Positions 9,877-21,345 are shown, counted from the first letter of the stretch. The stretch: 64,000 nt of DNA from Hypoxylon rubiginosum (GCA_902806565.1 CADCXA010000059.1:806001-870000), one strand, 5' to 3'. Translations and numbers: made by a program. Notes: generated from the letters alone by a model not told the origin.

Positions 9877-12770
9877 ACATGGTATCGATCCTGAGTTTCA
9901 AGCTGTTTGTGTGTCGAACCCCCCTGCTACAGCTCCTATGATGGATCCCAAAATATCAAGCTACCCACCTGTTGGACAGATCACTCAGCTTCGAGAGAAT
10001 CCTTTCCAGTTCCTCGCCCTGTTAGAAGTTCGGAATGAACATGCCGAAGATCCTTGGGAGGTTGCGGTCTGGCATTCCTCTGCTGATGGCAGTTGGACCG
10101 AGACGTTGCTATCCCCTATTTCTATTGCCGATTCTCCATCATCGCTTCAAATTGCCAGTCCTTCGGATACGCTCTTGTACTTCGGCGCCCCATTCTTCGT
10201 CTCGTCGTCTCTGAATTTTACTCTTAAGTTCCGCAACAGCCGTAATCAGCCTTGGATATGGTCTCGTGATGTATCAGGTACAGCTGATGGGGTTGTCCTA
10301 ATCAACCTCGAAGTGCCGCTCAACGGGACGGAAACAAGCCTCTCAGATATTATTCATGGACTCAATCCAGACTTAAAAGTGAGGGCCTCAGCGAGTCAAA
10401 CACCTCGTACTCAGCTGTGGACCATCAATGCAAGCGTTGGACCAGTTCAAGATGACCGTTCTGCGTATGCTGATGTGGAGCTTGGAACTCCATGGGGCGG
10501 TTCGTTGCGGTAAGTAACGACACCTATATTGTCTTCGTAGCCGCTATTATGTCGTCGATAACGAGTAGGAAGCTGACAGACTGCAGTTACTTTGCTCTAG
10601 TTCGCCATGGGTCCCCTTGGCTAGGCCCCAGACACGGCAGCAGCTCGTTCAGTTTAGACAAAGATGCTGTAGTGTGCTCATTTCTAAATAGTCAGGGGAA
10701 GCATTTGGTCTTGTTAGGAGTCAGTGGTGTAGCGAATGTGACGACGCTCCTTCGCAGCTCAGGTTCGGGCTCTGTGAAATTACATGTAAGTCGCAACTCA
10801 TTCACCTCCCGATGATACTCATGTTAATTCACAACTCAAAGATACGCAATGATGCCGAAACCGAATCATCTGGTCTAGTTCTTGCTGCTGTGGGCGATGA
10901 CTTTGAGAGTGCCATCGCTGCTGTGATGTATCATGCACGAACTGTTGTGCTAGCTACGAGGAATGAAGAGAGTGAACTCGCTCGAGAACTTCAATCTCTA
11001 AACGACGATATCAAGCCAGAATGGTATGAAAATTGGTATGATGGATTAGGATATTGTAAGCATCGTAGCAACTGGTTCCCTAGGCGTAATCTGACAATCA
11101 TAGGTACATGGAATGCTCTAGGGCAACGTTTGACTGACGAAAAAATAATTGATGCCGTCGAAGCGTTGGCAGAAGACCACATCAACATTAGCACCCTCAT
11201 CATAGACGACAACTGGCAAGATATTGACTATGAAGGCGATGACCAATACCAATATGGTTGGAAAGGGTTTGAGGCGGAGCCTAACGCATTCCCTCGCGGA
11301 CTCAAAGACACAGTCTCTCGCATCCGTTCAAAGCATCCGAGTATTCAGAGTATCGTTGTGTGGCATGCTTTGCTCGGATATTGGGGAGGCCTCTCGAGCA
11401 GTGGTGGACTGGCAAAGACTTACAAGACGGTGCAGGTCAATCGGGATGACTCGAATCTGAAGGGTCCCATGATCATTGTTGCCAAAGAAGACGCGGATAA
11501 GTTCTACAATGATTTTTATCGTTGGCTATCGGATTGTGGCATTGATGGTGTCAAGACTGACGTCCAGTACATGATCGATACTTGGGTTTCTGCAAAGCAT
11601 CGTCGGGAGCTTACCGAGAAATACCTCGACGCCTGGATGATAGCGGCTCTGAGACATTTCAGTATCAGAGCTATTTCGTGCATGTCTCAGGCGCCACAAA
11701 TTCTATTCCACCAACAACTGCCACGTAATAGGCCTGTGATGCTTGTGCGAAACTCCGACGACTTCTACCCGAATATTCCTGATTCGCACCCGTGGCACAT
11801 ATATTGCAACGCTCACAACTCCTTGCTCACTCAGCATCTGAATACCCTGCCAGATTGGGACATGTTTCAGACAGACCACCAATTTGCTGGTTTCCACGCT
11901 GCTGCGAGGTGCCTCAGTGGCGGGCCAATCTACATCACCGATGTTCCCGGGAAGCATGATGTCGACCTGATCAGCCAGATGACAGGACTTACTCCCCGGG
12001 GACAGACAGTCATCTTCCGACCTAGTGTAGTCGGGAAGAGCATCGATGCATACACTAGCTACGATGAGCCCGCCATCCTCAAAATCGGGAGCTATAACGG
12101 TAGGGCGGTGACCGGAACTCCGGTGCTTGGCGTATTCAATACCTCCCAACAGAAGCTAACGGAGCTCATTCCGGTCTCACGGTTCCCAGGTGTGTTATCC
12201 GCGACGAAGTACGTCGTGCGCGCACACCGCAGCGGATTTGTCACGCCTGTCGCATATCCTAGCTCTCCTGCTGCCATGTTGGCGGTGTCATTAGATGTCC
12301 GGGACTACGACATCTTCACGGCCTACCCCGTAGCTCAGTTTCAGAGCGAGACAAATGGCAGGATCTATATCGCTAACTTGGGTCTCGTCGGGAAAATGAC
12401 AGGAGCAGCCGCTATCCTTACGAATCAGTCTGAACTATTGCATACTGGCAAAGTATTCCTTGATACCCGACTCAAAGCCTTGGGTGTTCTTGGTAAGTCA
12501 TATTGGTGCAGTGGTACGAACACTAGAACTACGGAGCTAACTAACTGTAAAGGGGTGTATATCTCGAGTCTTCCCAATATGTTGATCGAGCGGGATTTCA
12601 TGATCACCATCCTGGGCGAACCGATTCCGACTCACACAGTTAGTATCGACGCGGCAGATGACCACGTGCTGGCCATCGATGTCGAGACGGCGTGGAAGGG
12701 GATGGGCCTAGATGCCGGCTGGAGCAACGAAGTCGAAGTCAAGCTCTACTTCGACATCGAGCACCCGTGA
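9863..12770 (+). CDS. GH36 raffinose synthase / Sip1-type glycoside hydrolase
   Basis: Five exons, 9863-10509, 10587-10785, 10842-11055, 11104-12492 and 12553-12770, encode about 888 residues, usual for the plant-seed-imbibition (Sip1) / raffinose synthase branch of GH36. Two introns (48 bp at 11056-11103 and 60 bp at 12493-12552) have lengths divisible by three and no stop. I call them introns because they have GTAAGC/GTAAGT donors and good branch sites, and because removal restores the conserved YCTWNALGQ and LGVLGVYISSLP. Motifs: DDNWQ; DGVKTDVQ with the nucleophile Asp near residue 506; and RNSDDFYP with the acid/base Asp near 572-573. The family acts on alpha-galactosides, as hydrolase or galactosyltransferase; which one cannot be decided here. 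No signal peptide is seen, so it is probably intracellular. Confidence 0.92.
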
Positions 12771-13067
12771 TCACGAGTAGTAGATATGCGCGCCCCGTTC
12801 CTGAAAAAGACCTAGCTTCGATACTAGTGGAATGACGAGGATAACCAGGTTAGGTAGAACATAGTAAATTGAAATGGTGGATTTGACTACATGGGCTGTT
12901 GATGGCTTCAGACTACCGGGTACGTATTGTAACGTGCCTGTGCTAGCACACTCCTAGCGCCCTGCATATCAATATTACATCCAAGCCACCGCAAAGAACT
13001 TATTCGATCCGCGCAAGCCATCGCAGATATCCACATCGCCAAAACCGAAGTCCGCTACGTTTTCCCA

Positions 13068-14506
13068 TCAAGTCTTGCCCAGCTTCTTCGCCTCGGACGC
13101 GACGACGTCGGGGATCGTCTCCTTCAGGCTCGGGCTCTTGGCCGCCCAGCCCAGGTACTTCCCGGCCCTGGCGGCGACGCTCTTGGAGTTGGTGCCGAGC
13201 CTGGGGATGTCGATCTCCTTGGCGATGGGCTCGGGGATGAGGCCCTGCTTGGCGGCCTCGGCGGCCACCCACTTGCTCACGTCGCTCCAGCGGTGCGTGC
13301 CGTTCTCGAGGAAGAAGTAGGCCCGCGGCCCGAAGATCTCGGGGTTTCGGCTCTTGGCCGGGTCCAGCGCCGCGTCGACGGCCAGCACGAAGAAGTCGCC
13401 TAGGTCGTGAACTGCGAGAAAAAAGCCACGGGAGTTAGTATGTAGGTAAAATTGTTGCTTCTTTGGGAAAGGCGTTGGAGGCTTGAAACATGTCTCGAAA
13501 GTGATGACTCTAACATTATTCCCAATGTGGAATCTCCACTCCCGAAACTGGCTGAAAAGGGGAGAAAAAGGAAAGAAAAGAAATAGCTCCTGACGCCACG
13601 TACTATGCACGTTGTCCCACTCCGTCAGCCCTGGGGCCTGGATCGGCGCGAACCCGTTCTTTAGCGTGAAGTCCACGATCCCGGGAACCTGGATGCTGCG
13701 CTGGTTCGTCGGCCCCCTGCCCCGGCCGTAGATCGTCGGCGGGCCCACGATCAGCGTCCGGACGGCCGGCGAGTCGTTGGCACCCAGCACCACCTTGTCG
13801 ACGTCGCGGTGGATCGCGGTGTCGGGCAGCGAGACGATGCGCTCGACGTCGTCGATGTCGTGGTACTTCTGCTCGGGTATGGGGGCCTGGCCGTACCGCT
13901 CGTGGGCGGCGTCGTACCACGTCAGGATCCCGGTGCCGCAGAGGTGGATCCAGTAGCCCGGCTTCTCGGCCGTGTGGCCCGCGGCGAGGCCTTTGGCGAT
14001 GGCCTTCGCGGACGGGATGTTGTCCGCCGAGTCAGCCGTGTCTGAGGACTAGTTAAACTAAACTCATTCCCGTCTATAAAAATAAAAGTAAAAATAAAGA
14101 TAAATAAAAACCCAAGGTTCCAACGTACGAATCACAATGTCAGCGGCTGCGGCCTCCTTCTCAATGACATCGACATCGTCAAGGCTGCCGTAGACTAGCC
14201 GGGCGTTGGGGTAGGCCGCGGCGACGGGTTTTCCCCGCTCCTCGTTCCGCACGAGTAGCGTGTACTCGTAGTCCGGGTGGGCTTTTACTAGCGAGTAGAG
14301 AGCGTCGCCTCCGATATAGCCTATATTTTTCAACGTTTAGTACCTAGATTGCCAAGACGGACGACGTCAGCCCCTGGATTTGTTTTTAGGTGCTTACCAG
14401 TCGCGCCAGTTCTATTGTCGTTGGTTAGTTTCTGGGACGTTTTCTTTCTTGTACATACCGTACATCTCATATCTTATTTCACTTACAGGAAAATCTTGGG
14501 AGCCAT
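13068..14506 (-). CDS. NmrA/extended-SDR-type NAD(P)-binding oxidoreductase
   Basis: Five exons on the minus strand, 14506-14487, 14411-14398, 14320-14129, 14041-13604 and 13411-13068, give 335 residues. Exon 1 is only 20 bp and exon 2 only 14 bp. Together with exon 3 they assemble the Rossmann motif TGATGYIGG at residues 8-16, split across three exons. The later exon joins restore DIVIHTADSADN and DNVHIHDLGD, both typical of this fungal family. It lacks the YxxxK context of classical SDRs in the stretch I can place with confidence, so it may be a reductase/epimerase or a redox sensor of NmrA type. Intron 4 (192 bp) is unusually long for this window. The gene is GC-rich and convergent with GH36, 297 bp away. 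Confidence 0.85.
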
Positions 14507-15158
14507 CTTTAAAGTGAATTCGGTTTCGTTAGGTACCTAGGTATTGATTGAGGCTTGTGATGTGTAAAGATTCCGGTTCCTGTTCGTTAGAGCGAGCGGG
14601 GTTGAAGGTTGGAAGTTTATTGTAGCTGTTTAGGGACTTATATGCTTTATGTATTGGCCTAAATACACTGAATATCCTTTCAAGTTTTGACACTTTACAG
14701 ATGAAATCTTCAACACCTAAATACCTAATGTACCCCCCATTTCATGGAAGTTAGGCGCAAAGCTGCATGACAAATTGGATGGTTCAAGTTACGCCATTTG
14801 TGTCATCTTGACATGCTTAATACCACCCACTTCACCCCACTCTTGCGAGTTTCGTAGAGGAGAGACACGATACTGATTCATCCATGCTACAGAAAACCGA
14901 TGGTATTAGGTAAGTCGGCGCAACTCGCATCCCGCCTTGTTAATGATTTAAGCCTTCTTTTTTTCTTGGGCTGACGGATTCGGTAAATCGTGCTAGAAGA
15001 TTGCATGATTCCTTTTCATTACGACAGCATTACTGCCGTTTTATTTTCCCTATCTTCAAAAAGCTCCACCAATATCGGTCCGCCATCTAAAATCCCAGGT
15101 TCCTTCGTTTGGTCTCACCACACGTGCCCCTATCTGTGTAAGACGCCTGGGCGATTGC
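14507..15158. other. Intergenic spacer, promoter of NmrA-type gene
   Basis: This lies upstream of the NmrA-type gene and downstream of the aldehyde reductase, both on the minus strand. It contains a GGTACCTAGGTA motif near 14531-14543 (TACCTAGGTA is palindromic). No gene is seen. Confidence 0.5.
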
Positions 15159-16211
15159 TTAAGCATCCATCGCCTTAGCAGCGTCTCCCACCGCGTCCTG
15201 TAAACTCTTCCATCCGTGCCCGGTCAGCCTCTTTACCAGTTCCTCTGCTCTCTCGTTCGTGACCTTGCTCAGATCCTTGCTCTGGTCCGAAATTTCCTCA
15301 CTAAACTTGCGGTCGGGAAACGTCTTCTTGAAGACCCGCAGAAAATCGTTCCAGGCGAAAGGCGCGGCGAAGGCGAACAGGCGTTCGCCATTGACATCAG
15401 GGTATATGAGCGCTGCGACGTGAAGCGCGGCACAGTCGCGGACGTCTACGTAGTGCTGGGGAATGAACCCCGGCAGGTCGTGCGGGCTCACCGTCTCGCC
15501 CTTCTCCAGCGTAATTCCGATCCAATTTAGCGTGCTTCGGGAACCCTGATGGGCTTTATCGAAAGGAGGGCCGAGATTCGCATTAGGGATGATCGTATTC
15601 AGCGCGAACGGCGGCTTGTGCTCCCGCATCCACTGCCAAGCCGCCTGCTCGCCCTTGGTCTTGCTCGCGGCGTAGACGGTGCCGAGCTGCTGGAATATAT
15701 TGTCCGATGGTGGACCGTACGCCGCCTTGACGGCGTCCTCGTTCCACATGTTCGAGTCGATTGTAAAAACCTTGTTTGGGGTGGGAACGACGCAGGAACC
15801 CGACGAAGATGTCAACACCACCCTCTTCATTCCCGGTTCCTTCGCGGCCGCCTCCAGGACGCGTAGCGTGCTATCGACGATGAGCGGGATGGTCGTGTGC
15901 GGGTCGGGGCTCGACATGAGCGGCGCCGCGACATGCACGAAGCCGGATGCGCCTTTGACTATGTCGTCGTAGACACCAGCCACCGTCATGTCGGGAACTT
16001 CAACAAGCTCGATTTTGCCGGGACCATAGTGTTTCTCGAAATAATCCTTCACCCATTGGTTTTTCGAGACACTGCGAACGGTGCCGCGCACGCGATATCC
16101 TCGCTGCAAGAGCTGGTCCAGGATATGAGTCGCGATAAATCCATTGGCCCCTGTTACGACCACCAGGGACCCCGGGGAAATCAAAAGCTTAGAATCGTCT
16201 AGTAGGGCCAT
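15159..16211 (-). CDS. NADPH-dependent aldehyde reductase (extended SDR, Gre2-like)
   Basis: A single-exon gene of 350 residues. The chosen ATG (MALLDDSKLL...) places the nucleotide-binding motif VTGANGFIA at about residues 19-27, as in Gre2/methylglyoxal-reductase and dihydroflavonol-reductase-like proteins. The frame stays open for 64 more codons upstream, but that extension has no family-like sequence. The catalytic YxxxK is YAASK, preceded by the SSS-type serine segment LTSSSGS. Such enzymes reduce aldehydes and ketones with NADPH in the cytosol. No intron is needed. Neighbours give no substrate clue. Confidence 0.9.
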   Translation of the reverse strand: MALLDDSKLLISPGSLVVVTGANGFIATHILDQLLQRGYRVRGTVRSVSKNQWVKDYFEKHYGPGKIELVEVPDMTVAGVYDDIVKGASGFVHVAAPLMSSPDPHTTIPLIVDSTLRVLEAAAKEPGMKRVVLTSSSGSCVVPTPNKVFTIDSNMWNEDAVKAAYGPPSDNIFQQLGTVYAASKTKGEQAAWQWMREHKPPFALNTIIPNANLGPPFDKAHQGSRSTLNWIGITLEKGETVSPHDLPGFIPQHYVDVRDCAALHVAALIYPDVNGERLFAFAAPFAWNDFLRVFKKTFPDRKFSEEISDQSKDLSKVTNERAEELVKRLTGHGWKSLQDAVGDAAKAMDA

Positions 16212-16396
16212 TATGAACGCTGTTTCAGAGGGTAAAAAAAAAATAAGATATCGGAAACCCCTCAAGGTATTGTCAGAGTTGATGTTGGTTTTATAGTCTC
16301 CGCTGTCCTGGTCCTTTTCTAACTGATGATAAATCGACAAAGATATACCGAGTGTACCTAAGTACTTATCTAGCTCCCATATACTGTGTAACATGA

Positions 16397-16440
16397 GACG
16401 CATGTCCGAGTGGTAACACCGTTAGACATGGTTATCGGCT
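16397..16440 (+). other. tRNA-Ser-like 5' fragment
   Basis: The run GACGCATGTCCGAGTGGT followed by GTTAGAC resembles the acceptor, D-arm and A-box portion of fungal tRNA-Ser. No T-arm or matching 3' acceptor strand follows within tRNA length, so it is a fragment, a tRNA pseudogene or the head of a tRNA-derived SINE. Confidence 0.35.
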
Positions 16441-17793
16441 AGGGGATAAATTAAACGATGTCTCAAGCCACACATTCGGACCACAGAAAAACATTTCACA
16501 TACAACGTACCGGGTTGAACTACTTAGAAGGTATGCTCTTGCACGATTCAAACTCCGGAGAGTGACGTAGGGGACTCTACATAGTATATCACGTAGACCT
16601 ACCATATACAGTACCTGCTTGGACGAGTACCTACTTATCCATCTAAGGCAATGATCGTCATTGTTGTTGGTTGACCTCGACCTTGGCGGGTAGACTGGGA
16701 ACTGGGCCCGGGTTAGTTGGTTGGTTGATGAGAGCACTGAGTAGACGCGTCACTACCTGATGAAACGACACTATCAGAGCTATGTGTATCCCTACATGGT
16801 AAACTGATTGTCTCGGGTGGGAAAATAACGCAGGGTAGTACATAGACGCTACGCCACTTACGACTTCTATTCAATATGGACGAAAAGATTGGTCTGATAA
16901 TTGGAGAGTTCTCTTTGTCAGGGCTATAGCCTTTCGGCCGCCAGCCCCTTAGACTGGAGAGTGCAGTGTTGGTCCCAGTTAGGGGGACCGAGTCTAGATG
17001 ACAAAAGACGTTGCTGCCTATGTATACAGGTAGCCCTCTGCGGTCAAGTTCATAGCTCCATGTACATCAACATTGTGACACGCTGGCTATCGTCCAACTA
17101 TTAGCATACTACTCTAACTCGCTCATACACCTATCACCACTATACGAGACTAAGAAAACATACTGACGATTCAAAGGAATGCGACATAACTCTAGTGTTT
17201 TCGATCCAGAAGCCTACGCAGTTAGAACGAGAAAATATGCTCGCGGCCGTTGGAAACGACAATGGTAAAACACTAAAGACGCACTTTTCCTTCCCGCTGT
17301 AAACCCCTTGCGCCCTTGGTGATGCACCTTAGCGCTTAAAGCAGGAAAGCCAATCGTTTTTATAATCTTGGAAAGATATCGGTATTCAGCTGAAGAAAAA
17401 GGGGTTTATATGCATTCTGGCACCTTGCATACTAACGACAACAGACTCGCCATGCTCTAGTTCTCCGAGGTCAGCTCGGGCAGAACTCGATGCATAACTT
17501 GGCTGTATTAAACTTGGAGGATAAATTGGTGTTGTAATTAAGTTATCCTGCTACAATCCAGAGTTGATTGATATCCCCGCTGATTAGATCCTGTGGTATT
17601 ATCTCTGAGTTATCTACAACCCACCGGGATGATAATTAGATAACGTCTCTAGTCGAACTATAGATATATCTCTAGGTATTTCTCAGGCGTTTTTGTTTAG
17701 GGAAATATATCCAGGGTGGATTTGTGGCTAGTGGTAAGAACAATACCTAGTTAAGAGATTAGGTAGTATTATTCTTTAGAAATTTGCCTGAGA

Positions 17794-17815
17794 TGCCTAC
17801 CTACCCAGGTAGGCA
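17794..17815. repeat. Inverted TGCCTACCT/AGGTAGGCA repeat
   Basis: Two perfect 9-bp arms with a 4-bp spacer. This is one of many palindromic combinations of the TAGG/CCTA motif in the intergenic DNA of this window. Confidence 0.7.
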
Positions 17816-17922
17816 ATGTTATATCTCTGTTTCAACTGGGGATCGCAATTATTATTTAGTTCCCCGCTGTAGCAGGAAAAGTTAGATTTTTCCCCTTCTA
17901 CATACAGTATCAATATATCAAC

Positions 17923-17962
17923 AGAGGTAGGTAGAGGTAGGTAGAGGTAGGTAGAGGTAGGT
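17923..17962 (+). repeat. Tandem array, AGAGGTAGGT x4
   Basis: Four exact copies of a 10-bp unit, about 180 bp upstream of the ATG at 18144, in the promoter or 5' UTR of that gene. Confidence 0.95.
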
Positions 17963-18143
17963 TTAAACGAAGCTATTCAAAACTTAAATCGTTTTATAAG
18001 TACTTTGAATAATATTTTAGGCTTTTCTTATTATATATATATTGAATGAACTTCAATTCCTTTTGTATTTCAAATTCTTTCATTTTATAATTATTTTTAC
18101 AATTACCTAGGTAGGCGACTACACAGCACATCCCTAAAGCACG

Positions 18144-19445
18144 ATGGATTCTCACGAGCTGCAAATCACATCTGAGACACGGGACATAATAATAGACAGC
18201 AACTCTCCGTTCTCACCGTATATGCTGCCCCAGGACTCATATCCAGGCCCGACACACTTGGATGACATGGACTTCAACCAGACATATGCCGCCCGTGTCG
18301 CATCCACCCCCCTCACCCCCGAAGAGCTAGGATTAGTCCGGGGACACCTCCGAGACATTTTCCACGAGGAAGCATCCACTTTGCTGCGTTGTGACAGGTC
18401 GTTCCTGACAGGCTGGACGCGCCATCTCGAAATGGCGTCCGCGCCCCAGCATCAAGACAGTGGCACCATGCACTGGTTCCCCAACATCTGCGACTACGCG
18501 AACAAGCAGACAGCCGTGTACTTCGTGGGCGGCGGTCCCAAGCCCGACAGCGTTGGCCACCACCACGGCTACATGGACTACCGGCTGGGCTGTTACATTT
18601 ACCGCACGTGGCATGTGCTGCATGGCGGGCGACCAAACCTCCAGCGGCAGCACTTCTTCGCCAAGGCGCTGCGCTTGCCCAAGAGCGAGGCCGCGAGCTG
18701 GAGCATACCCGGCCTCGTCGCTGCCCACCGCCGCCTATGCGACGCGGCGGCGGCGCGTCTCGGGAGCGAGGTCGTGCGTCTGCGATGCGCGGACACTGCC
18801 AGTGATGCTTTCCCACAGCCGGTTGGGACGGCACAAACGTGGCGCGAGCACGGCTTGTCCTTGGCCCATTTGTTCCGCGCCGTGGTCCTTGTGGCCGACG
18901 AGCACGTGCTGCCAGCAGAGTGTCCGGTACTGCCGGTTCCGGATATCAGTGGCCACAACCAGCACTGGAGAGTCGCCGAATGGCTGGAGTGGCTCATGCC
19001 CGAGTGCAGCGTGCTGATAGTGCGGACTGGGGACGATGCACATCTTAGCCGGCCCGTCTCGTTCGAGAGGCTGATTAGGGAAGGGAAGACGATCCCACTG
19101 GGTGTAGAAGAGAGCAGGTTGGCAAAAGAGTTCGACGTTGTGCGGGTAAAGATTGGACCGGCGATGCGCTTCCTGCTCCGCCTGCAGGCCCAAGAGGAGG
19201 CCGCCATTCCAAGCCTGCGACAGGCATCAGCCATGCTCACGGAGGAGCGCGAGGGAGCTTGCCATGCTTGGGTAGAAAGCGTGCTGCAACATGCCTCTCT
19301 CAAGGAAGTCGGCGTCGACGGGAACCGGTTTACGTGGGAGGCGGTGCGGCGGATGTGGGCCGAGCGAGATGGGGACATCTTTAACCATGGCCTCGAGGAT
19401 GAGACACGATTGACGCCGTTATACTCTTGGTACGGGCTGCGGTGA
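18144..19445 (+). CDS. Unrecognised fungal protein, 433 residues
   Basis: An intronless frame of 433 codons with an in-frame TAA three codons before the ATG, which fixes the start. I do not recognise a domain. Composition is that of a soluble globular protein, with no signal peptide or membrane segment and aromatic- and His-rich patches (GHHHGYMDYRLGCYIYRTW at about 136-154). Codon use is GC-rich at third positions inside the gene while the 5' flank is very AT-rich. Long antisense frames over it look like shadows because they lack motifs and the plus frame is intact end to end. The promoter carries a 10-bp tandem array. No neighbour suggests a function. Confidence 0.7.
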   Translation: MDSHELQITSETRDIIIDSNSPFSPYMLPQDSYPGPTHLDDMDFNQTYAARVASTPLTPEELGLVRGHLRDIFHEEASTLLRCDRSFLTGWTRHLEMASAPQHQDSGTMHWFPNICDYANKQTAVYFVGGGPKPDSVGHHHGYMDYRLGCYIYRTWHVLHGGRPNLQRQHFFAKALRLPKSEAASWSIPGLVAAHRRLCDAAAARLGSEVVRLRCADTASDAFPQPVGTAQTWREHGLSLAHLFRAVVLVADEHVLPAECPVLPVPDISGHNQHWRVAEWLEWLMPECSVLIVRTGDDAHLSRPVSFERLIREGKTIPLGVEESRLAKEFDVVRVKIGPAMRFLLRLQAQEEAAIPSLRQASAMLTEEREGACHAWVESVLQHASLKEVGVDGNRFTWEAVRRMWAERDGDIFNHGLEDETRLTPLYSWYGLR

Positions 19446-19763
19446 ATTGCACGAAAATGAACCAACTCGGGAATAATGGTATCATGTTGGAACTGGGAAG
19501 GCCGTTTTTGAGGCCATTACCTAATGTGAACGGCATCGTGCATGGTGAGACTTGAGTCTGCCCAGTTACATTCCTGTCATCGCTAACTTCTTCTCAGCGG
19601 GCCCACGAAGCCTTTGCACGGTATCGTCTCGCCGTTATAACGGTTTGGGCCCCGTCGTAAAACTAGATCGTACCTGATAGCCGGCGGCAACACTAGGTAC
19701 TTCCGCTATCCCCGTTATTGTCACAGGTACCGAGGGTGTTAATCCCGACCGGGTTGTCTTTTT

Positions 19764-19777
19764 GGGGGGGGGGGGGG
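19764..19777 (+). repeat. Poly-G homopolymer (14 G)
   Basis: An uninterrupted run of 14 G directly after a T5 run. It could form a G-rich structure and its length is prone to sequencing error. Confidence 0.9.
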
Positions 19778-19879
19778 AGTCTCGTAATCCCTACAGCCCA
19801 CGTGGCAATGCTAAACCACCCCCAGCCAGCAACGTCCCGCAGAGCGCGCTAGCATAGCCTAAAAGGGGACAGCCAGAAA

Positions 19880-19955
19880 GCGCTGATAGGAATCGAACCT
19901 AACACCCCTTATGTATAAGATACATTCCAGTCCTTGGTTGTAACCAGTATAAATC
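19880..19955 (-). other. tRNA-like remnant with intact B box
   Basis: The minus strand contains GGTTCGATTCC, a perfect pol III B box / T-loop, preceded by a possible anticodon hairpin (ATGTATCTTATACAT). The T-stem has one mismatch and no matching 5' acceptor strand is found, so this is not a functional tRNA as read. A degraded tRNA, SINE or mitochondrial-type tRNA fragment are all possible. Confidence 0.3.
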
Positions 19956-21345
19956 TATCTGTATTGATTCCGCGGGCTTGTGGCGGCGCGCATATACATA
20001 CAGACGCCACAAAACCAACGCCAGCCCGAACACCCTTAGAATTCTTGCTACTTAGGGACTCGCACTTCCAACACTGCCTCCCCCACCGCCAAACAGTCAG
20101 CCATCTTCCAATCTTGACTCTTTTTGTATAAGCGCGTCCGGGTCCCCGTCTATGTATGTCAAATCCATCTACGTAGGTCGCTGACACCAGCGGGGCCACA
20201 CGGCTGCCGACGGCAGCTAGTCGACGATCCGATCCACCACGCGCCACCGACCCCATCCCTTTCCCCGGCCGGTCATCCTCTGCCCCACTAGAGTAAGCCT
20301 CGATATTGCAATTGTCTGTGTTCCGCCGTTCGCTGAAAGACAATAACTGCCTACTAGGATATCAGCTTTCACTACTGCCTTAGTGAATGCAAAGCTCAGA
20401 AAGAGCTAGTCGTGCCTACCTAAGTTTCTCCTCAGGGTCTTCTAGGTTGGCCTCGCTTTCAGGTAGACTGAGGCTTATACGGCAAGCTCCAAGCACGGAA
20501 ATGATCTAGTAAGTTCTAAACGTCGGAGCCGTAAGCTCGAAAAGAACGTACCTATTGGGCATCTGATCAATGGTAGCCATAATATACCCCCTGATCATCC
20601 TTGAAAGATTAGCAGAGTGTAGAGTTTATACTCAATATACCGTACTTGAACACCACATATTGGTAAAGCACATATTCAGGCAAAGGTAGGCTTCAGACAC
20701 GAGTATTAATTCGATCCTAAATCCTTAAGAACTAACCGAAGTGTCAGATACATATAAAGAACGATTATAGTCCATGCATTGGAGATTCCTTTTTGGTATA
20801 ATGGTGTATCCGATATGAAGCCATCGCCGTGGGCACGGCTGGATTGAAATATACCTCAACTGTTGCTGTAGAATACAAACGCCCGCCCAAGAATATGACG
20901 TTGATGCAGTTAATCAACTTTTCTATAATTTGATCAATAACGGTTTAGAGAAAATTTAGGGCGATCGTTACCTAGAGCAACTCAGCTCGCAGCACTGTTA
21001 CCCGAGGCGGCAGCGCGTTTGTAGTGGGCGTTTGCAATGGCGCACCTTCCTCTTGATCAGTCACTTTTTATTTTATTTTTATTTTTATTTCTTTTGCAAG
21101 TGCCTCCCGCACTTAAAACCGAATCTTCTCAACTCGCAAAACATTTTGCACTTGGCAACTTCATCTTCTGCTAAGACATCGCAGAGTTACGCGGTAAGTA
21201 ACCATAACCCCATAACCTACTCCCCCTAGAGGATACATTCTATCACCAAGAAAATCACCCACACAAATTACTATTCAATTTAGAAGTTCTTAGGTAGTTA
21301 TAACTGACCTTCACCGCAGCACTGCGCCTGGCCATTTCAACGACA

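Larger units (their letters stand above)
16212..18143. other. Long intergenic region with repeats and tRNA-like head
   Basis: No supported gene. It holds a tRNA-Ser-like 5' fragment (16397-16440), an inverted TGCCTACCT/AGGTAGGCA repeat (17794-17815), a 10-bp tandem array (17923-17962) and a strongly AT-rich last 250 bp with TATATATATA just before the gene at 18144. Confidence 0.6.
19446..21345. other. Long intergenic region
   Basis: No supported gene. It contains a 14-G homopolymer (19764-19777), a tRNA-like remnant on the minus strand (about 19880-19955), and near 21060-21090 a T-rich ATTTT-type tract upstream of the next gene. A minus-strand frame of 144 codons at 19909-20343 overlaps the tRNA-like remnant and has no recognisable features. 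Confidence 0.55.

Noticed and set aside
18599..19465. Antisense frame of 288 codons opposite the 433-residue gene
   Set aside because: Ser/Arg-rich composition typical of a shadow frame. The plus-strand frame is complete, with an upstream stop and balanced protein composition.
19909..20343. Minus-strand frame of 144 codons as a gene
   Set aside because: No domain, signal or splice evidence, and its 3' end overlaps a tRNA-like remnant.
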